This document shows positions 1 through 8,035 of a stretch of 64,000 bases of DNA, in pieces. This stretch comes from Uliginosibacterium paludis (GTDB taxonomy: Bacteria > Pseudomonadota > Gammaproteobacteria > Burkholderiales > Rhodocyclaceae): positions 434,001 to 498,000 of the forward strand of contig NZ_JBDIVF010000001.1 in the NCBI RefSeq assembly GCF_039631355.1. The letters run 5' to 3'. The notes under the pieces are model-generated. The model saw only the letters and a list, made by a program, of their open reading frames with translations, was not told where the DNA came from and searched no databases. The translations under genes and the position numbers were made by a program. Positions within the stretch are counted from its first letter, which is position 1, and each line of letters starts with the position of its first letter.

Positions 1-464
1 ATTCTAGAAAGCTTAAATATCTCATCACCGTCATCGTAAAATTTTATTGCGTTTGGTATTTCTTCAATGCTATTCGAAGATATTCTTTCTATTTCACCCT
101 CTATAAACCTTACCGCTTCTGATGCAGTTAGAACTCTTCCTTTGCTTCTTATTGAAAAATCGCTAAAACCAGCCGATTGACGATCAATCATGTTAAAAAA
201 CAATGACTCAAACGCCCTAATTCTTTCGCCTCTTTCTCCAGCCTGATTTGCTTCGCTCTGCAGAACCAAAGACCTAACAACAAGAAATATTGAAATAAAG
301 CTAAGAATCGGATTTAAAACGCCACCAAAATAGTCGCCAAACTGATCCCAATTCGCACCATCATTTGACAGCGCTCCGCCGAAGAAATAAAAAAAATTTA
401 CAGAATATAAGGCACCGACAAGAAAAACAGCTATAGCAGCGAAAAAAATGTATCTATTCACCAT
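1..464 (-). CDS. AbiC-like phage abortive infection protein (3' part outside window)
   Basis: This gene reads from the ATG at 464 down and runs off the window edge, so only about 154 N-terminal residues are visible. It opens with a hydrophobic membrane segment (about residues 4-28). A tract reading WDQFGDYFGGVLNPILSF follows, then a second hydrophobic stretch and a charged region containing FESLFFNMID. The order W-x-x-FGD-x-x-GG-x-x-NP followed by FE-x-x-FF matches the putative abortive-infection family putAbiC (Pfam PF16872), membrane proteins linked to phage resistance. The stop of the upstream gene is 3 bases before its ATG (TGA-GCT-ATG), so the two are translationally coupled. The base composition is far more AT-rich than anything downstream of 1340, which suggests horizontal acquisition. 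Family assignment is fairly sure; activity is not shown. Confidence 0.78.
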   Translation of the reverse strand, partial: MVNRYIFFAAIAVFLVGALYSVNFFYFFGGALSNDGANWDQFGDYFGGVLNPILSFISIFLVVRSLVLQSEANQAGERGERIRAFESLFFNMIDRQSAGFSDFSIRSKGRVLTASEAVRFIEGEIERISSNSIEEIPNAIKFYDDGDEIFKLSR

Positions 465-467
465 AGC

Positions 468-1284
468 TCAAAACCCTCTGACTATATATTTTACAACCTT
501 CCCGTTTCTAAGCCTTACAGGAGACACATTAAGCCTGAGATACTCCCAGCGATCTTTTTCTAGACCGTTGTTGTGATTTAAATTTTCTGAAAATACTTTC
601 TTTCCAGAAACATTCATAAACCTATATTCACTATCAAACCCAAAGGCTACAGTTTCGCGTTCGTCAATAATTTCCAGGCGACCATTTCCTGTGTTTATGT
701 TGAGCCTTGTAATCCCGGCAACAATCTCAATCACTTCGGAAGACTCTTCAGCCAAAAGCGCGTCAGCCGTATCTCTATTGAACAGAGCGAGGATGGTCTG
801 CTCAGAGCGTGAGCGCCTAATTCGAATTTTTGTATAAAAATCAAACCTATTTGAAGCGGCGTGAATATTTACCAACGGTGAGTGTCTAAGCTGAGACAAA
901 AGATCTTCAGATGCTTCGCCAATTTTGGTTAGTATTTCTTCTGATTTTTCAGACAAATCTCCGCTATAAACATATACAGATTCGTTCAAAAAATAGGAAA
1001 CAAGCTCACAAAAAGACTGCCGACCAATTCGGTTGAATTTTGATTTAAGAGTTTGGTCGTATATATCTAAGCTAAAAATTTGGCCATAAGACCCTGAAAA
1101 ACTATTTTTTTAAATTAGTCCTTATACTGTCTTTGTGATTAAGTCGCTGCGGGCATTTTCCTGAAACTATTGTTTCAGATATAAATCTGATTGAGTCAGA
1201 GGCTCCTTGGAGCGTCTCCAATCCGGTTTTCATATCAACAGAGTATTCCGGAGAATCTATAACAACATCAAAATTCAGGGACAT
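468..1284 (-). CDS. Unknown protein paired with AbiC-like gene; reading frame interrupted at an A7 run
   Basis: An ATG at 1284 (MSLNFDVVID) opens a 60-codon frame that ends in TAG just after a run of seven A (1105-1111, minus strand). The next frame is open without a stop from that run to 468. It has no ATG or GTG start for over 100 codons, so it cannot easily be a separate gene. Skipping one A joins the halves into about 271 residues. The N-terminal half has a short beta-like tract followed by an amphipathic helix; the C-terminal half has a DRWEYLRLNV tract near the end. The shape recalls small beta-rich partner proteins such as the DUF7946 type, but I do not claim that family. AT-rich like its partner. 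It may use slippage, be a decayed gene, or contain a sequencing error. Confidence 0.55.
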
Positions 1285-1338
1285 AAGTAGCTTTCAATAA
1301 AAAGTTAACTAAACCAATCTTTGAAGCGGCCTTGTTTC

Positions 1339-3126
1339 TCACGAACCCACCACCACCAATCTCTCCGTCGCCCGCGTCATCGCCACATACATCAGCCGCG
1401 CCTCTTCCTCATCCTCGCTCGTGAGCGAATCCGCACCCGGAATCACCACCAGCGGAAATTCCAGGCCCTTGCTGCTGTGGAAGGGCAGCAGGCGCACGGT
1501 GTCCTGCTTCGAATCAAAACGAATGTCATCTTTCCAGGTCGCCGGAATACCGAGGCGGTTCAGCGCGGCGCGCACTACCTTGCAGGTCGGGTAATGCCGG
1601 TAGAGCACCGCCATGTCCCGCCAAGGCGTGCCCGCCTCATGAGCTTCTTTCAGGTGGCGGGCGATCCATTCGCCTTCATCCTGCTGTTTCGACAATTTGA
1701 TCAATAGCGGCGCCTCGCCATGCCGCCCGGCGGAAATCGGCGCCACGCGCGGCACGCCGTCTTCGTCGGCCTCACTGGGCGTGAGGCATTCGGCGGCAAA
1801 CTGTTTGGCGAAGTCCAGCACTTCGCGGGTGTTGCGGTAATTCACCTTGAGCACGGTGGTGCGGCCCTGCGCCTGAATGCCCACGCTCTTGAAGCTGAAG
1901 TTGCGCTTCTTGCCGGCGTCGTAGATGGACTGGGCGTCGTCGTAGAGCACCAGCAGGGAATTCGTTGCCGGGTCGACCATCCCTGTTACGAGCTTGAGCC
2001 ATTCGGGGCGGAAGTCGTGGCCTTCGTCGATGAGCACGGCTTCGTACTGCCCGCCGGGAATCTGGCCGCGCGTGGCGGCGTCGATCACGGCCTGCACCTG
2101 TGCGGCGTAGTAGGCGTCGTTGTCTTCGCCCTTGACCGGCATGTCGACGTGGTAGGCCTTGAGCTGGGCGTAGCACCAGCTGTGGAAAGAGCGCACATTG
2201 ACCTTGTCCGCCACGCCGCGCGCCTTCATCCAGGCTTCGAGCCGGGCCGCGAGCGACTTGTTGTAGCAGAGCACGAGGATGGGCTTGGTGGCGGCGCGCG
2301 CGAGGTGCTCGGCGCGGTAGCCAAGGATCAGCGTCTTGCCGGAGCCAGCCACGCCGTGGATGACGCGGTGGCCTTCGCCCAGGCTGCGCGCGAGCTGCTC
2401 CTGCTGCAGATCCATGACGCGCATGATGTCCGGCAGCTGGACGGGCTCGGCCTCAGTCTCGGCCACGCTCTCGAACAGCCCGCCCTGCGTGGGGGCGGCA
2501 ATGCGCACTTCGGGAAAGAGCTGCCAGCGGATGCGGTCGATCTGCGGCAGGCTCAGCAGGCAGGTGAAGCGGATGCGGAACATCTGCCACAGACGTTCCT
2601 GAAAGGCTTCCGGCTCGACCGATTCGGTCATCTCATCCATGCAGATCACGAGGTTTTCCGGAATCACCTCGCCGAGCTGGCCCTCGGTGAACTGCTTGCG
2701 TGTCATGTGGCTGAAGACCACGCCATAGGCCCAGGGAAGGCGCAGCTTGCCTTGCTCGCGCCCGCTGCTGAAGACGAGCTGCGGGTCGCGCTGCAGCACA
2801 TTGGAAACCGCCTGCGCGTAGTGCCGCGCCTGCTCCAGCGGATTGGCGACATGCTTGAGGCCGGTCGGGGTCAGGATGGCTGCGTCACTGCGGGTCATGG
2901 ACTGCAGCGTATCGACCTTCCAGTCCTTGACCTCCAGCACCAGGATGCCGCGCCGGGGATGGAGCACGATGAAATCGGGGTGATCGTTGCGCGCGCCGCC
3001 CAACGGCACGTCGTACCAGCACAGGTAGTCGTCTTCGAGCTTGGCTTCGAGGCGCTGCGCAAAGCGCCGCTCGCCCGCCTGCATGCGCCCGGCGCAACTG
3101 CCGTAGGCGGGAATCAGTGTGGCCAT
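1339..3126 (-). CDS. NERD-domain nuclease / UvrD-like superfamily 1 helicase
   Basis: The protein has 595 residues. The N-terminal NERD (nuclease-related) domain spans about residues 15-130, with D51 in HPDFIVLHPRRG and E65/K67 in LEVKDW as the expected catalytic cluster. A superfamily 1 helicase core follows: Walker A GVAGSGKT at 258-265, Walker B LIDEGHDF at 365-372, VNYRNTREVLDFA in the second RecA lobe, and a C-terminal VAMTRATERL motif. The ATG at 3126 is chosen because GGAGGACTC lies directly before it; upstream in-frame ATGs have no ribosome site. Such proteins are thought to process or repair nucleic acid, and some belong to defence loci. It lies 54 bases upstream of the AT-rich defence pair on the same strand, but its GC content is that of the chromosome. 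A shared function is therefore only possible. Confidence 0.88.
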   Translation of the reverse strand: MATLIPAYGSCAGRMQAGERRFAQRLEAKLEDDYLCWYDVPLGGARNDHPDFIVLHPRRGILVLEVKDWKVDTLQSMTRSDAAILTPTGLKHVANPLEQARHYAQAVSNVLQRDPQLVFSSGREQGKLRLPWAYGVVFSHMTRKQFTEGQLGEVIPENLVICMDEMTESVEPEAFQERLWQMFRIRFTCLLSLPQIDRIRWQLFPEVRIAAPTQGGLFESVAETEAEPVQLPDIMRVMDLQQEQLARSLGEGHRVIHGVAGSGKTLILGYRAEHLARAATKPILVLCYNKSLAARLEAWMKARGVADKVNVRSFHSWCYAQLKAYHVDMPVKGEDNDAYYAAQVQAVIDAATRGQIPGGQYEAVLIDEGHDFRPEWLKLVTGMVDPATNSLLVLYDDAQSIYDAGKKRNFSFKSVGIQAQGRTTVLKVNYRNTREVLDFAKQFAAECLTPSEADEDGVPRVAPISAGRHGEAPLLIKLSKQQDEGEWIARHLKEAHEAGTPWRDMAVLYRHYPTCKVVRAALNRLGIPATWKDDIRFDSKQDTVRLLPFHSSKGLEFPLVVIPGADSLTSEDEEEARLMYVAMTRATERLVVVGS

Positions 3127-3770
3127 GAGTCCTCCAGCCCGGTCGGGGCCAGGATGTGTCGCGCGGAGAGAACGGTTTGAGGCGGAATCACGATGCGAAG
3201 CGGAGCCAGCGGCCACGCGGCGGTGTGCGGGCTCGCATGCAGCATGGCCTGGCCGAGGGTACGGCGATCCGCGCCGCGTGGGTCGCGTGGACACGAACGC
3301 TGACAGTTGTACGGATCACTGCGCAGCGGCGGCCGCACAGGCAATGGCTTGCCCGCGTGTGTGCGAGTGCTGAACGCCGGAATCCGTGTGGCCATGCCCT
3401 CCCCCGTGATGCGTCAGATGTGCCGCCTTGCCTTGAGGCGTGCTTGTGCGCTCATTGTAGGAAGCGGAAAGCCCCTTTTGTCAGGATGGCGAATGCGCGG
3501 GCGGACTTTCTTCACGCTGCTGTGGTTTTGTGCGCAGCGCCGCCCGGCGTGTTCGAAACAGAAACATGTGGCGCGGTCTGCGGGCCGTCCGGCGCATGAC
3601 AGGCGGATGCGGGCGTGGCCGTCTGCATGAAGCGGTGAGTGCGGCGGTGGATGCGTGAGAGGGTGCCTGCCTGCAGGGCGCCGGGTCCGCGAGCCGGCGA
3701 ACGCCTGCCCGGCGAGCGATCAGCAGTGCGCGAGCCCTGGCCTGCGCACGGCTGATCCGGCACCTGTCGC
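3127..3770. other. Gene-poor stretch
   Basis: About 640 bases of GC-rich DNA without a gene I can support. Several overlapping open frames exist on both strands, but they have proline/arginine-rich translations typical of GC-rich non-coding sequence and no recognisable domain or ribosome site. It may contain the promoter of the NERD helicase and the terminator of the small peptide at 3771. Confidence 0.5.
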
Positions 3771-3860
3771 TCAGAGGATGGAGGCGATGCCGATGTTGAT
3801 GACGAAGATGGACGCGACGACGCCCAGAACGGTGATGCAGAAATCGCGAAGGAATCGCAT
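3771..3860 (-). CDS. 29-residue membrane peptide, copy 1
   Basis: A tiny gene from an ATG at 3860 to a TGA at 3771, preceded by CGGGAGACACACC, a good ribosome site. The peptide starts MRFLRDFCITVLGVVASI and ends INIGIASIL: a short basic N-terminus followed by one hydrophobic helix, so probably an inner-membrane single-pass peptide. A second 29-residue frame at 6631-6720 shares the pattern R-x-x-RDF-x-IT-x-LG-x-x-AS and the ending (A/S)IL, with the same length and its own ribosome site. That conservation is the main evidence that it is a real gene. I do not recognise the family. Candidate roles are regulation of a membrane partner or a toxin-like peptide, but neither is shown. Confidence 0.6.
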   Translation of the reverse strand: MRFLRDFCITVLGVVASIFVINIGIASIL

Positions 3861-4496
3861 GGTGTGTCTCCCGTGGTTCGGATGAAGTGGAAAGGCTTCG
3901 ACATTCAGGACAACGTCATGCAACACGCACCGCATGGCGCCGCCCTGGCCTGCCAGACGGGCCGGAGTGCTCCGGCGCATCGTCTTCGCTCTGACAGACC
4001 CGGTGCCGGGCCGAGGCGTTCCGTGCCGCGCGGCTTCTGCAGAAAAAACGCGACGGGGCTGACGCAGCTTCGCAAGGCGACCCCGCCGGCGAGGCTGCGC
4101 CGGGCCCGGCGCGCCCTGTTCGCCCCGGGCAGGCGCCGCCAATCCGGCAGAAATGCCGGAGTCATCACAATCGACAGCGCCGTCCGACGGACGGCGAGGC
4201 GTCAAGCCCCTCGAAAATCAGCGCGGAACGGGGCATTCCAGCCCGAAAGGGAAGGCATTTCCTCCACTCGTTCGGCATAAGCGGCCGCTCATGCCCGCCA
4301 CACCGCTTTCAGCGGCGACCGGCGGCGTTCGCGCAGTGGCAGCGGTGGCGCAAGGGAAAATTCCGGCAAATCAGAAACATAAAAGTTCAGGCGGCAGCGC
4401 CGGCCAATGGCCTGCGGTCTGAGGTTCCGACGCTTTCAGACGGATCAGGCATGAGACGCGGCTCATGCCCCGGCACAACAATCAGGGAGTTTTTCA
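3861..4496. other. Intergenic stretch upstream of the astacin gene
   Basis: About 635 bases with no supportable gene. The distal part probably holds the promoter of the small peptide at 3771-3860; the proximal part, more A-rich around 4360-4400, is the likely promoter and leader of the astacin protease. A perfect inverted repeat at 4448-4469 is listed separately. Confidence 0.5.
4448..4469. promoter_or_regulatory. Perfect 8-bp inverted repeat before the astacin gene
   Basis: GGCATGAG, a six-base loop, then CTCATGCC. It ends 27 bases before the protease ATG, so it would form a hairpin in the mRNA leader or serve as an operator. It is not followed by a T run, so it is not an ordinary terminator. 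Confidence 0.35.
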
Positions 4497-6008
4497 ATGC
4501 ATGTGTCTTCACGACTCGGGCTCGCGCTCGGCTTCACCCTGCTCTGCGGCAGCGCCATGGCAGAGCACCCCATGGTGGCCGCCCACCGTGGCCATTCGGT
4601 CGCCAGCCAGACGGAAGCCGCGCGTGCTGCGAACAGCGCCATCGCCGCCCCGGTGCAGCAAGCCCGCATCCAGGGCCGCAGCAGCCAGTTGCGCTATCAG
4701 GTGATCAATGGCTCGGCGATGCTGGGCGGTGACATGATGCTGGGCAATGCCGACTATGTGCGCCAGCACGGTGTGCCGGACTTCGGCCGCCTGCTCGCCC
4801 ACCGCTCGCCGGAAGCGGCCAAGGCTCGCCAGGCACAGATCGCGGCAAGCAATGTGTCGCTCTCGGCGCCGGCCGGCTCCAGCTCGAACGGGGTGACGCG
4901 TGCCGTGAGCCGCTGGCCGAACAACGTGCTCTATTACGTGATCGACAGCTCGATGAACACCAAGGGCCGTCAGGCGATCACCGATGGTCTGGCGATGCTC
5001 GCCGCACGCAGCCCGATCCGCTTCGTGGCCCGCACGAGCGAAGCCAACTATGTGAATTTCACCGCCGGCAGCGGTTGCTGGTCTTATGTGGGCATGATCG
5101 GCGGCAAGCAGGACATCTCGCTCGGCAGCGGTTGCGAATATTCATTTGTCGTGGCGCACGAAGTGATGCACGCGCTGGGCTGGCAGCATGAGCATCAGCG
5201 CGCTGACCGCGATGCCTACCTCACGATCAATCTGGCGAACATCACCAGCGGCATGGAGTACAACTTCGACAAGCTGCCGGCCACCGAATCGGAAGCCTAC
5301 GGCGCTTATGACTTCGCCTCGATCATGCATTACGACGCATATGCCTTCTCGAGCAACGGCAAGCCGACGATGGTGCCGGTCTCGAGCAGCGTGGGGCTGA
5401 ACTCCTTCGGCCAGTCGACCACGCTGAGCGCCGGTGACGTGGATGCGCTGAACCACTTCTACCCGGCCAGCTCGTCGAGCAGCTCGGCCACCTCGTCGGC
5501 CTCGAGCAGCCGGGCTTCGTCGTCCAGCAGTCGTGCGTCCTCGTCCTCCTCGTCTGCGGCGGCTTCGTCCTCCAGCAGCCGGGCGTCGAGCGCGAGCAGC
5601 GCGTCGTCCAGCCGTGCTTCGTCGGCCGCATCGTCGTCGAGCAGCAAGGCGGCCAGCTCCAGCAGCGCATCGAGCCGCTCCAGCAGCTCGTCCAGCACGG
5701 CCAGCCAGGCATTCGTGATCACCCCGAGCAGCAACACGCTGAGCGTGACACTGGGCCGCACCGGCAGCCTGGCGTTCGCGATCCAGGGCACGAGCACGGA
5801 GCTCTCGGGCGCGACGCGTTATGCCGCAAGCATCAGCAACAGCGCCGTGGTGGGCATCTCCGGCCTGGGCATCGCGAATGGCAGCAGCAGTGCAGACAAG
5901 TGGCTGCTGGTGAAGCCCTCGCGCCGTGGCACGAGTACCATCCGGCTCTATGCGACCTCGGCGAGCGGACGCATGAGCAGCTTTGATCTGACCGTCACCG
6001 TACGCTGA
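4497..6008 (+). CDS. Secreted astacin-family (M12A) zinc metalloprotease with serine-rich linker
   Basis: The protein has 503 residues. A signal peptide (about residues 1-22, ending AMA) is followed by a propeptide-like region and an astacin catalytic domain. The zinc signature HEVMHALGWQHEHQR has His221, Glu222, His225 and His231. A Met-turn SIMHYDAYAF lies near residue 275. After about residue 320 there is a linker of some 75 residues made almost only of Ser and Ala with scattered Arg. It leads to a beta-rich C-terminal domain of about 100 residues that may bind cell wall or polysaccharide. The ATG at 4497 has GGGAG eight bases upstream. Such linkers are common in extracellular enzymes of polysaccharide degraders. 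Substrate unknown. No second gene is obviously coupled, and a 10-bp hairpin follows the stop. Confidence 0.9.
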   Translation: MHVSSRLGLALGFTLLCGSAMAEHPMVAAHRGHSVASQTEAARAANSAIAAPVQQARIQGRSSQLRYQVINGSAMLGGDMMLGNADYVRQHGVPDFGRLLAHRSPEAAKARQAQIAASNVSLSAPAGSSSNGVTRAVSRWPNNVLYYVIDSSMNTKGRQAITDGLAMLAARSPIRFVARTSEANYVNFTAGSGCWSYVGMIGGKQDISLGSGCEYSFVVAHEVMHALGWQHEHQRADRDAYLTINLANITSGMEYNFDKLPATESEAYGAYDFASIMHYDAYAFSSNGKPTMVPVSSSVGLNSFGQSTTLSAGDVDALNHFYPASSSSSSATSSASSSRASSSSSRASSSSSSAAASSSSSRASSASSASSSRASSAASSSSSKAASSSSASSRSSSSSSTASQAFVITPSSNTLSVTLGRTGSLAFAIQGTSTELSGATRYAASISNSAVVGISGLGIANGSSSADKWLLVKPSRRGTSTIRLYATSASGRMSSFDLTVTVR

Positions 6009-6016
6009 GACCGAGA

Positions 6017-6044
6017 CGCGGCCGGAAGCTTGAGTCCGGCCGCG
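6017..6044 (+). terminator. Stem-loop after the astacin gene
   Basis: CGCGGCCGGA and TCCGGCCGCG form a perfect 10-bp stem with an eight-base loop, nine bases after the stop codon. There is no U tract, so it may act as an mRNA-stabilising hairpin or a weak terminator. Confidence 0.4.
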
Positions 6045-6096
6045 ATCGAGGCAACACTGGCAGTTTCCCCCAACGAAGAATGGATCGAATGCACTC

Positions 6097-6576
6097 ATGG
6101 CACGCTTGCTTCGCAGCTTTCTTCTCGCGGCGCTGAGTCTGGGCATGTCCGCCTGTCTCAATGCCGCGCCGGATCCACTCCCCTGGCTGAAAGGGGAGAT
6201 CCATATCGACCCCGCACTGGCTGATTTTCCGGCCAGCGAGCTGGAGCTGAGCCTCTACCACATCGGGCCGGCAGACCGTGCCGCCGAGCTGGTCGACCGC
6301 AGCCGCACGCCGCTGGAGGCGCATGTGCAGGGCAAGGCGACGCGCCTGCCCTTCAGCCTCGGCAAGGCCAGCCAGTACCAGGCCGGCGAACGTTACTTCT
6401 TCACCGCCTACATCCTGCACGATGGTCAGCGCAGCCATGCCGGGCGCTGCGGTGCGGCGCTGGCGGCAAGCTGCCCGGCTGGTGAGCCGGCCGGCATGCA
6501 GGCGATGAAGCTGGAGTTCGACGAGCTGCCGACCACGCAGTATGAGGAAGCGCCGCGCCCTTCGCGCTGGCGGTGA
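6097..6576 (+). CDS. Small YbaY/YscW-like exported lipoprotein
   Basis: The product has 159 residues. Its N-terminus MARLLRSFLLAALSLGMSAC resembles a lipoprotein signal with Cys20 as lipidation site, although the -3 residue is Met rather than the usual Leu. The rest looks like one beta-sandwich: a GEIHIDPAL start, LPFSLGKASQYQAGERYFF in the middle, and two Cys in GRCGAALAASC that could pair. This order fits the YbaY/YscW type of outer-membrane-associated lipoprotein (polar start, PF-x-F middle, then a Y-x-x-x-A strand). Role unknown. The ribosome site is weak. It is 88 bases after the protease and could be in the same transcript. Confidence 0.6.
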   Translation: MARLLRSFLLAALSLGMSACLNAAPDPLPWLKGEIHIDPALADFPASELELSLYHIGPADRAAELVDRSRTPLEAHVQGKATRLPFSLGKASQYQAGERYFFTAYILHDGQRSHAGRCGAALAASCPAGEPAGMQAMKLEFDELPTTQYEEAPRPSRWR

Positions 6577-6630
6577 ATGCGATCGCGGCGCGGCCGGGTG
6601 AACCCCGGCTGTCGCACCGCCTGCAGCCCT

Positions 6631-6720
6631 TCAGAGGATGGCCGCGACCAGCAGCCTGATGGCATGGACGGATGCTGCCGCGCCGAGCGCCGTGATGACG
6701 AAATCCCGGATCGGTCTCAC
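6631..6720 (-). CDS. 29-residue membrane peptide, copy 2
   Basis: A GTG start at 6720 with AGAGGA eight bases before it opens a frame of exactly 29 codons ending at TGA 6631. The translation begins VRPIRDFVITALGAAASV and ends LLVAAIL. It aligns without gaps to the peptide at 3771-3860, sharing R-x-x-RDF-x-IT-x-LG-x-x-AS, a hydrophobic helix and the final IL. The last codons and stop are also alike at DNA level (both minus-strand ends read GCCATCCTCTGA or TCCATCCTCTGA). It sits alone between two plus-strand genes. I do not know the family; single-pass membrane localisation is inferred. Confidence 0.55.
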   Translation of the reverse strand: MRPIRDFVITALGAAASVHAIRLLVAAIL

Positions 6721-7034
6721 GATTTCGTTCCTCTGACGCTGGTGGTGGGCACACATGCAGCCTAAGGAGGAGCGGGCCACCGGCTGCACGCCCCGCCCTC
6801 CCGCAAGCCGATGATTGCGGGCCGGGCTGCGCGCCCGCGGCTTCCGGCAGGAATGCGCACAATTCGCCATCGGCTTGCTGCGATCTCGACATGCGCTGTT
6901 GCGCGGCTGTATCGGCACGCCGGCGACCATCACCTGAACCCCGCGCGCCGGGACGGGCTGCATTGGCGGAAACCCGGCTCAAGCTCAGCCTCGCGCGGCC
7001 GTGATTCGAAGGAGTTTCCCTCGCGTATCACTTG
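6721..7034. other. Intergenic region before the diguanylate cyclase
   Basis: About 310 bases without a supportable gene. It must contain the promoter for the 29-residue peptide reading left and for the PAS-GGDEF gene reading right. A GAAGGAG at 7008-7014 is the only strong ribosome-like site near the cyclase start, but it lies about 20 bases from the ATG. Confidence 0.4.
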
Positions 7035-7919
7035 ATGAAATCCCTCCCCCCTTCCCTTCTGTCGCCCGAGCTGATCCAGGATGTGCTGGATGCGCTGCCT
7101 GCCCCGGTGTTCGTGAAGGACAGGCACGGTCTCTATCTCGGCTGCAACCGGGCCTTTTCGACACTGGTCGGCAAGCGGCCGGACGAGATCGCGGGCAAGT
7201 CCGTCTTCAATCTGTGGGAGCCGGATCTGGCCAAGATCTATTTCGATGCCGACGAGGCCCTGATGGCGAGCGGCAAGATGCAGCAGTACGAAGCGCAGGT
7301 CATCACACAGTCGGGCGAGCGGCGCGATGTGCTCTTCTACAAAGCGCTGCTGAGCGACGCCACCGGCAGCATCACCGGCATGGTCGGCACCATTCTCGAT
7401 ATCACCGAGCGCAAGACGCTCGAACGCACGCTGACTGCGCTGGCCGAGCATGACGCGCTGACCGGCCTGCTCAACCGGCGGGCGATCTTTGATTACATGC
7501 AGCGCATGAGCGACCCCCGCCCGGTGGCGGTGCTGATGTGCGACCTGGACCACTTCAAGGCCATCAACGACGCGCACGGCCATTTCGGCGGCGATGAAGT
7601 GCTGCGCACCACCGCGCGCCTGCTGCAGGCCCAGCTGCGCGAGGAAGACCGGCTGGCACGGGTGGGCGGCGAGGAATTCCTGATCATCCTGCACAACGCG
7701 GACGCCGGCATCGCCCTGCAGGTGGCCGAGCGCCTGCTGGCGGCCGTCAGCCACGCGCAGATCATGTATGAAGGCCGGCGGATCGATGTGAGTCTGAGCC
7801 TTGGCGCTGCGGTGGGCCACGCTGCTGGCGGCGCCGCAGTGGGGCTGGTGCGGATCGCCGACGACCGGCTCTACCGGGCCAAGCGTGAAGGCCGCGGCCG
7901 GATCGTGATGAGCGACTGA
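7035..7919 (+). CDS. Diguanylate cyclase with PAS sensor domain
   Basis: The protein has 294 residues and no membrane segment, so it is cytoplasmic. A PAS domain covers about residues 10-125 and ends in the usual DITERK linker. A GGDEF domain follows with DALTGLLNRR at about 140 and the active loop GGEEF at 211-215. An RxxD inhibitory site (REED, 202-205) stands five residues before it, so the enzyme should make c-di-GMP from two GTP and be product-inhibited. The ATG at 7035 is preferred; a TTG one codon earlier is possible. The ribosome site GAAGGAG is unusually far upstream. The PAS ligand is unknown. Confidence 0.9.
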   Translation: MKSLPPSLLSPELIQDVLDALPAPVFVKDRHGLYLGCNRAFSTLVGKRPDEIAGKSVFNLWEPDLAKIYFDADEALMASGKMQQYEAQVITQSGERRDVLFYKALLSDATGSITGMVGTILDITERKTLERTLTALAEHDALTGLLNRRAIFDYMQRMSDPRPVAVLMCDLDHFKAINDAHGHFGGDEVLRTTARLLQAQLREEDRLARVGGEEFLIILHNADAGIALQVAERLLAAVSHAQIMYEGRRIDVSLSLGAAVGHAAGGAAVGLVRIADDRLYRAKREGRGRIVMSD

Positions 7920-8035
7920 ACACTGCGCACATTGCGGGCACGTCCTTCGCCTGCAACCGGCATGAAAAAGGCCGCCCGGGCGCAAGACATGCGCGCGGAC
8001 GGCCCGGCAGGCTGCGCAGTTCGCGCAGCGAGTGC

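Noticed and set aside
1720..3180. Long open frame on the plus strand opposite the NERD helicase
   Set aside because: It is the antisense shadow of a gene with clear helicase motifs; its Gly/His/Val-rich translation has no recognisable domain.
3156..3599. Plus-strand open frame in the gene-poor stretch
   Set aside because: No ribosome site, composition typical of GC-rich non-coding frames, and overlapping frames of equal length on both strands.
5470..5710. Serine-codon repeats in the astacin gene as a DNA repeat or CRISPR-like array
   Set aside because: They encode a low-complexity linker (AGC/TCG codons); spacing is irregular and there are no unique spacers. The same holds at 16925-17190 and 54590-54750.
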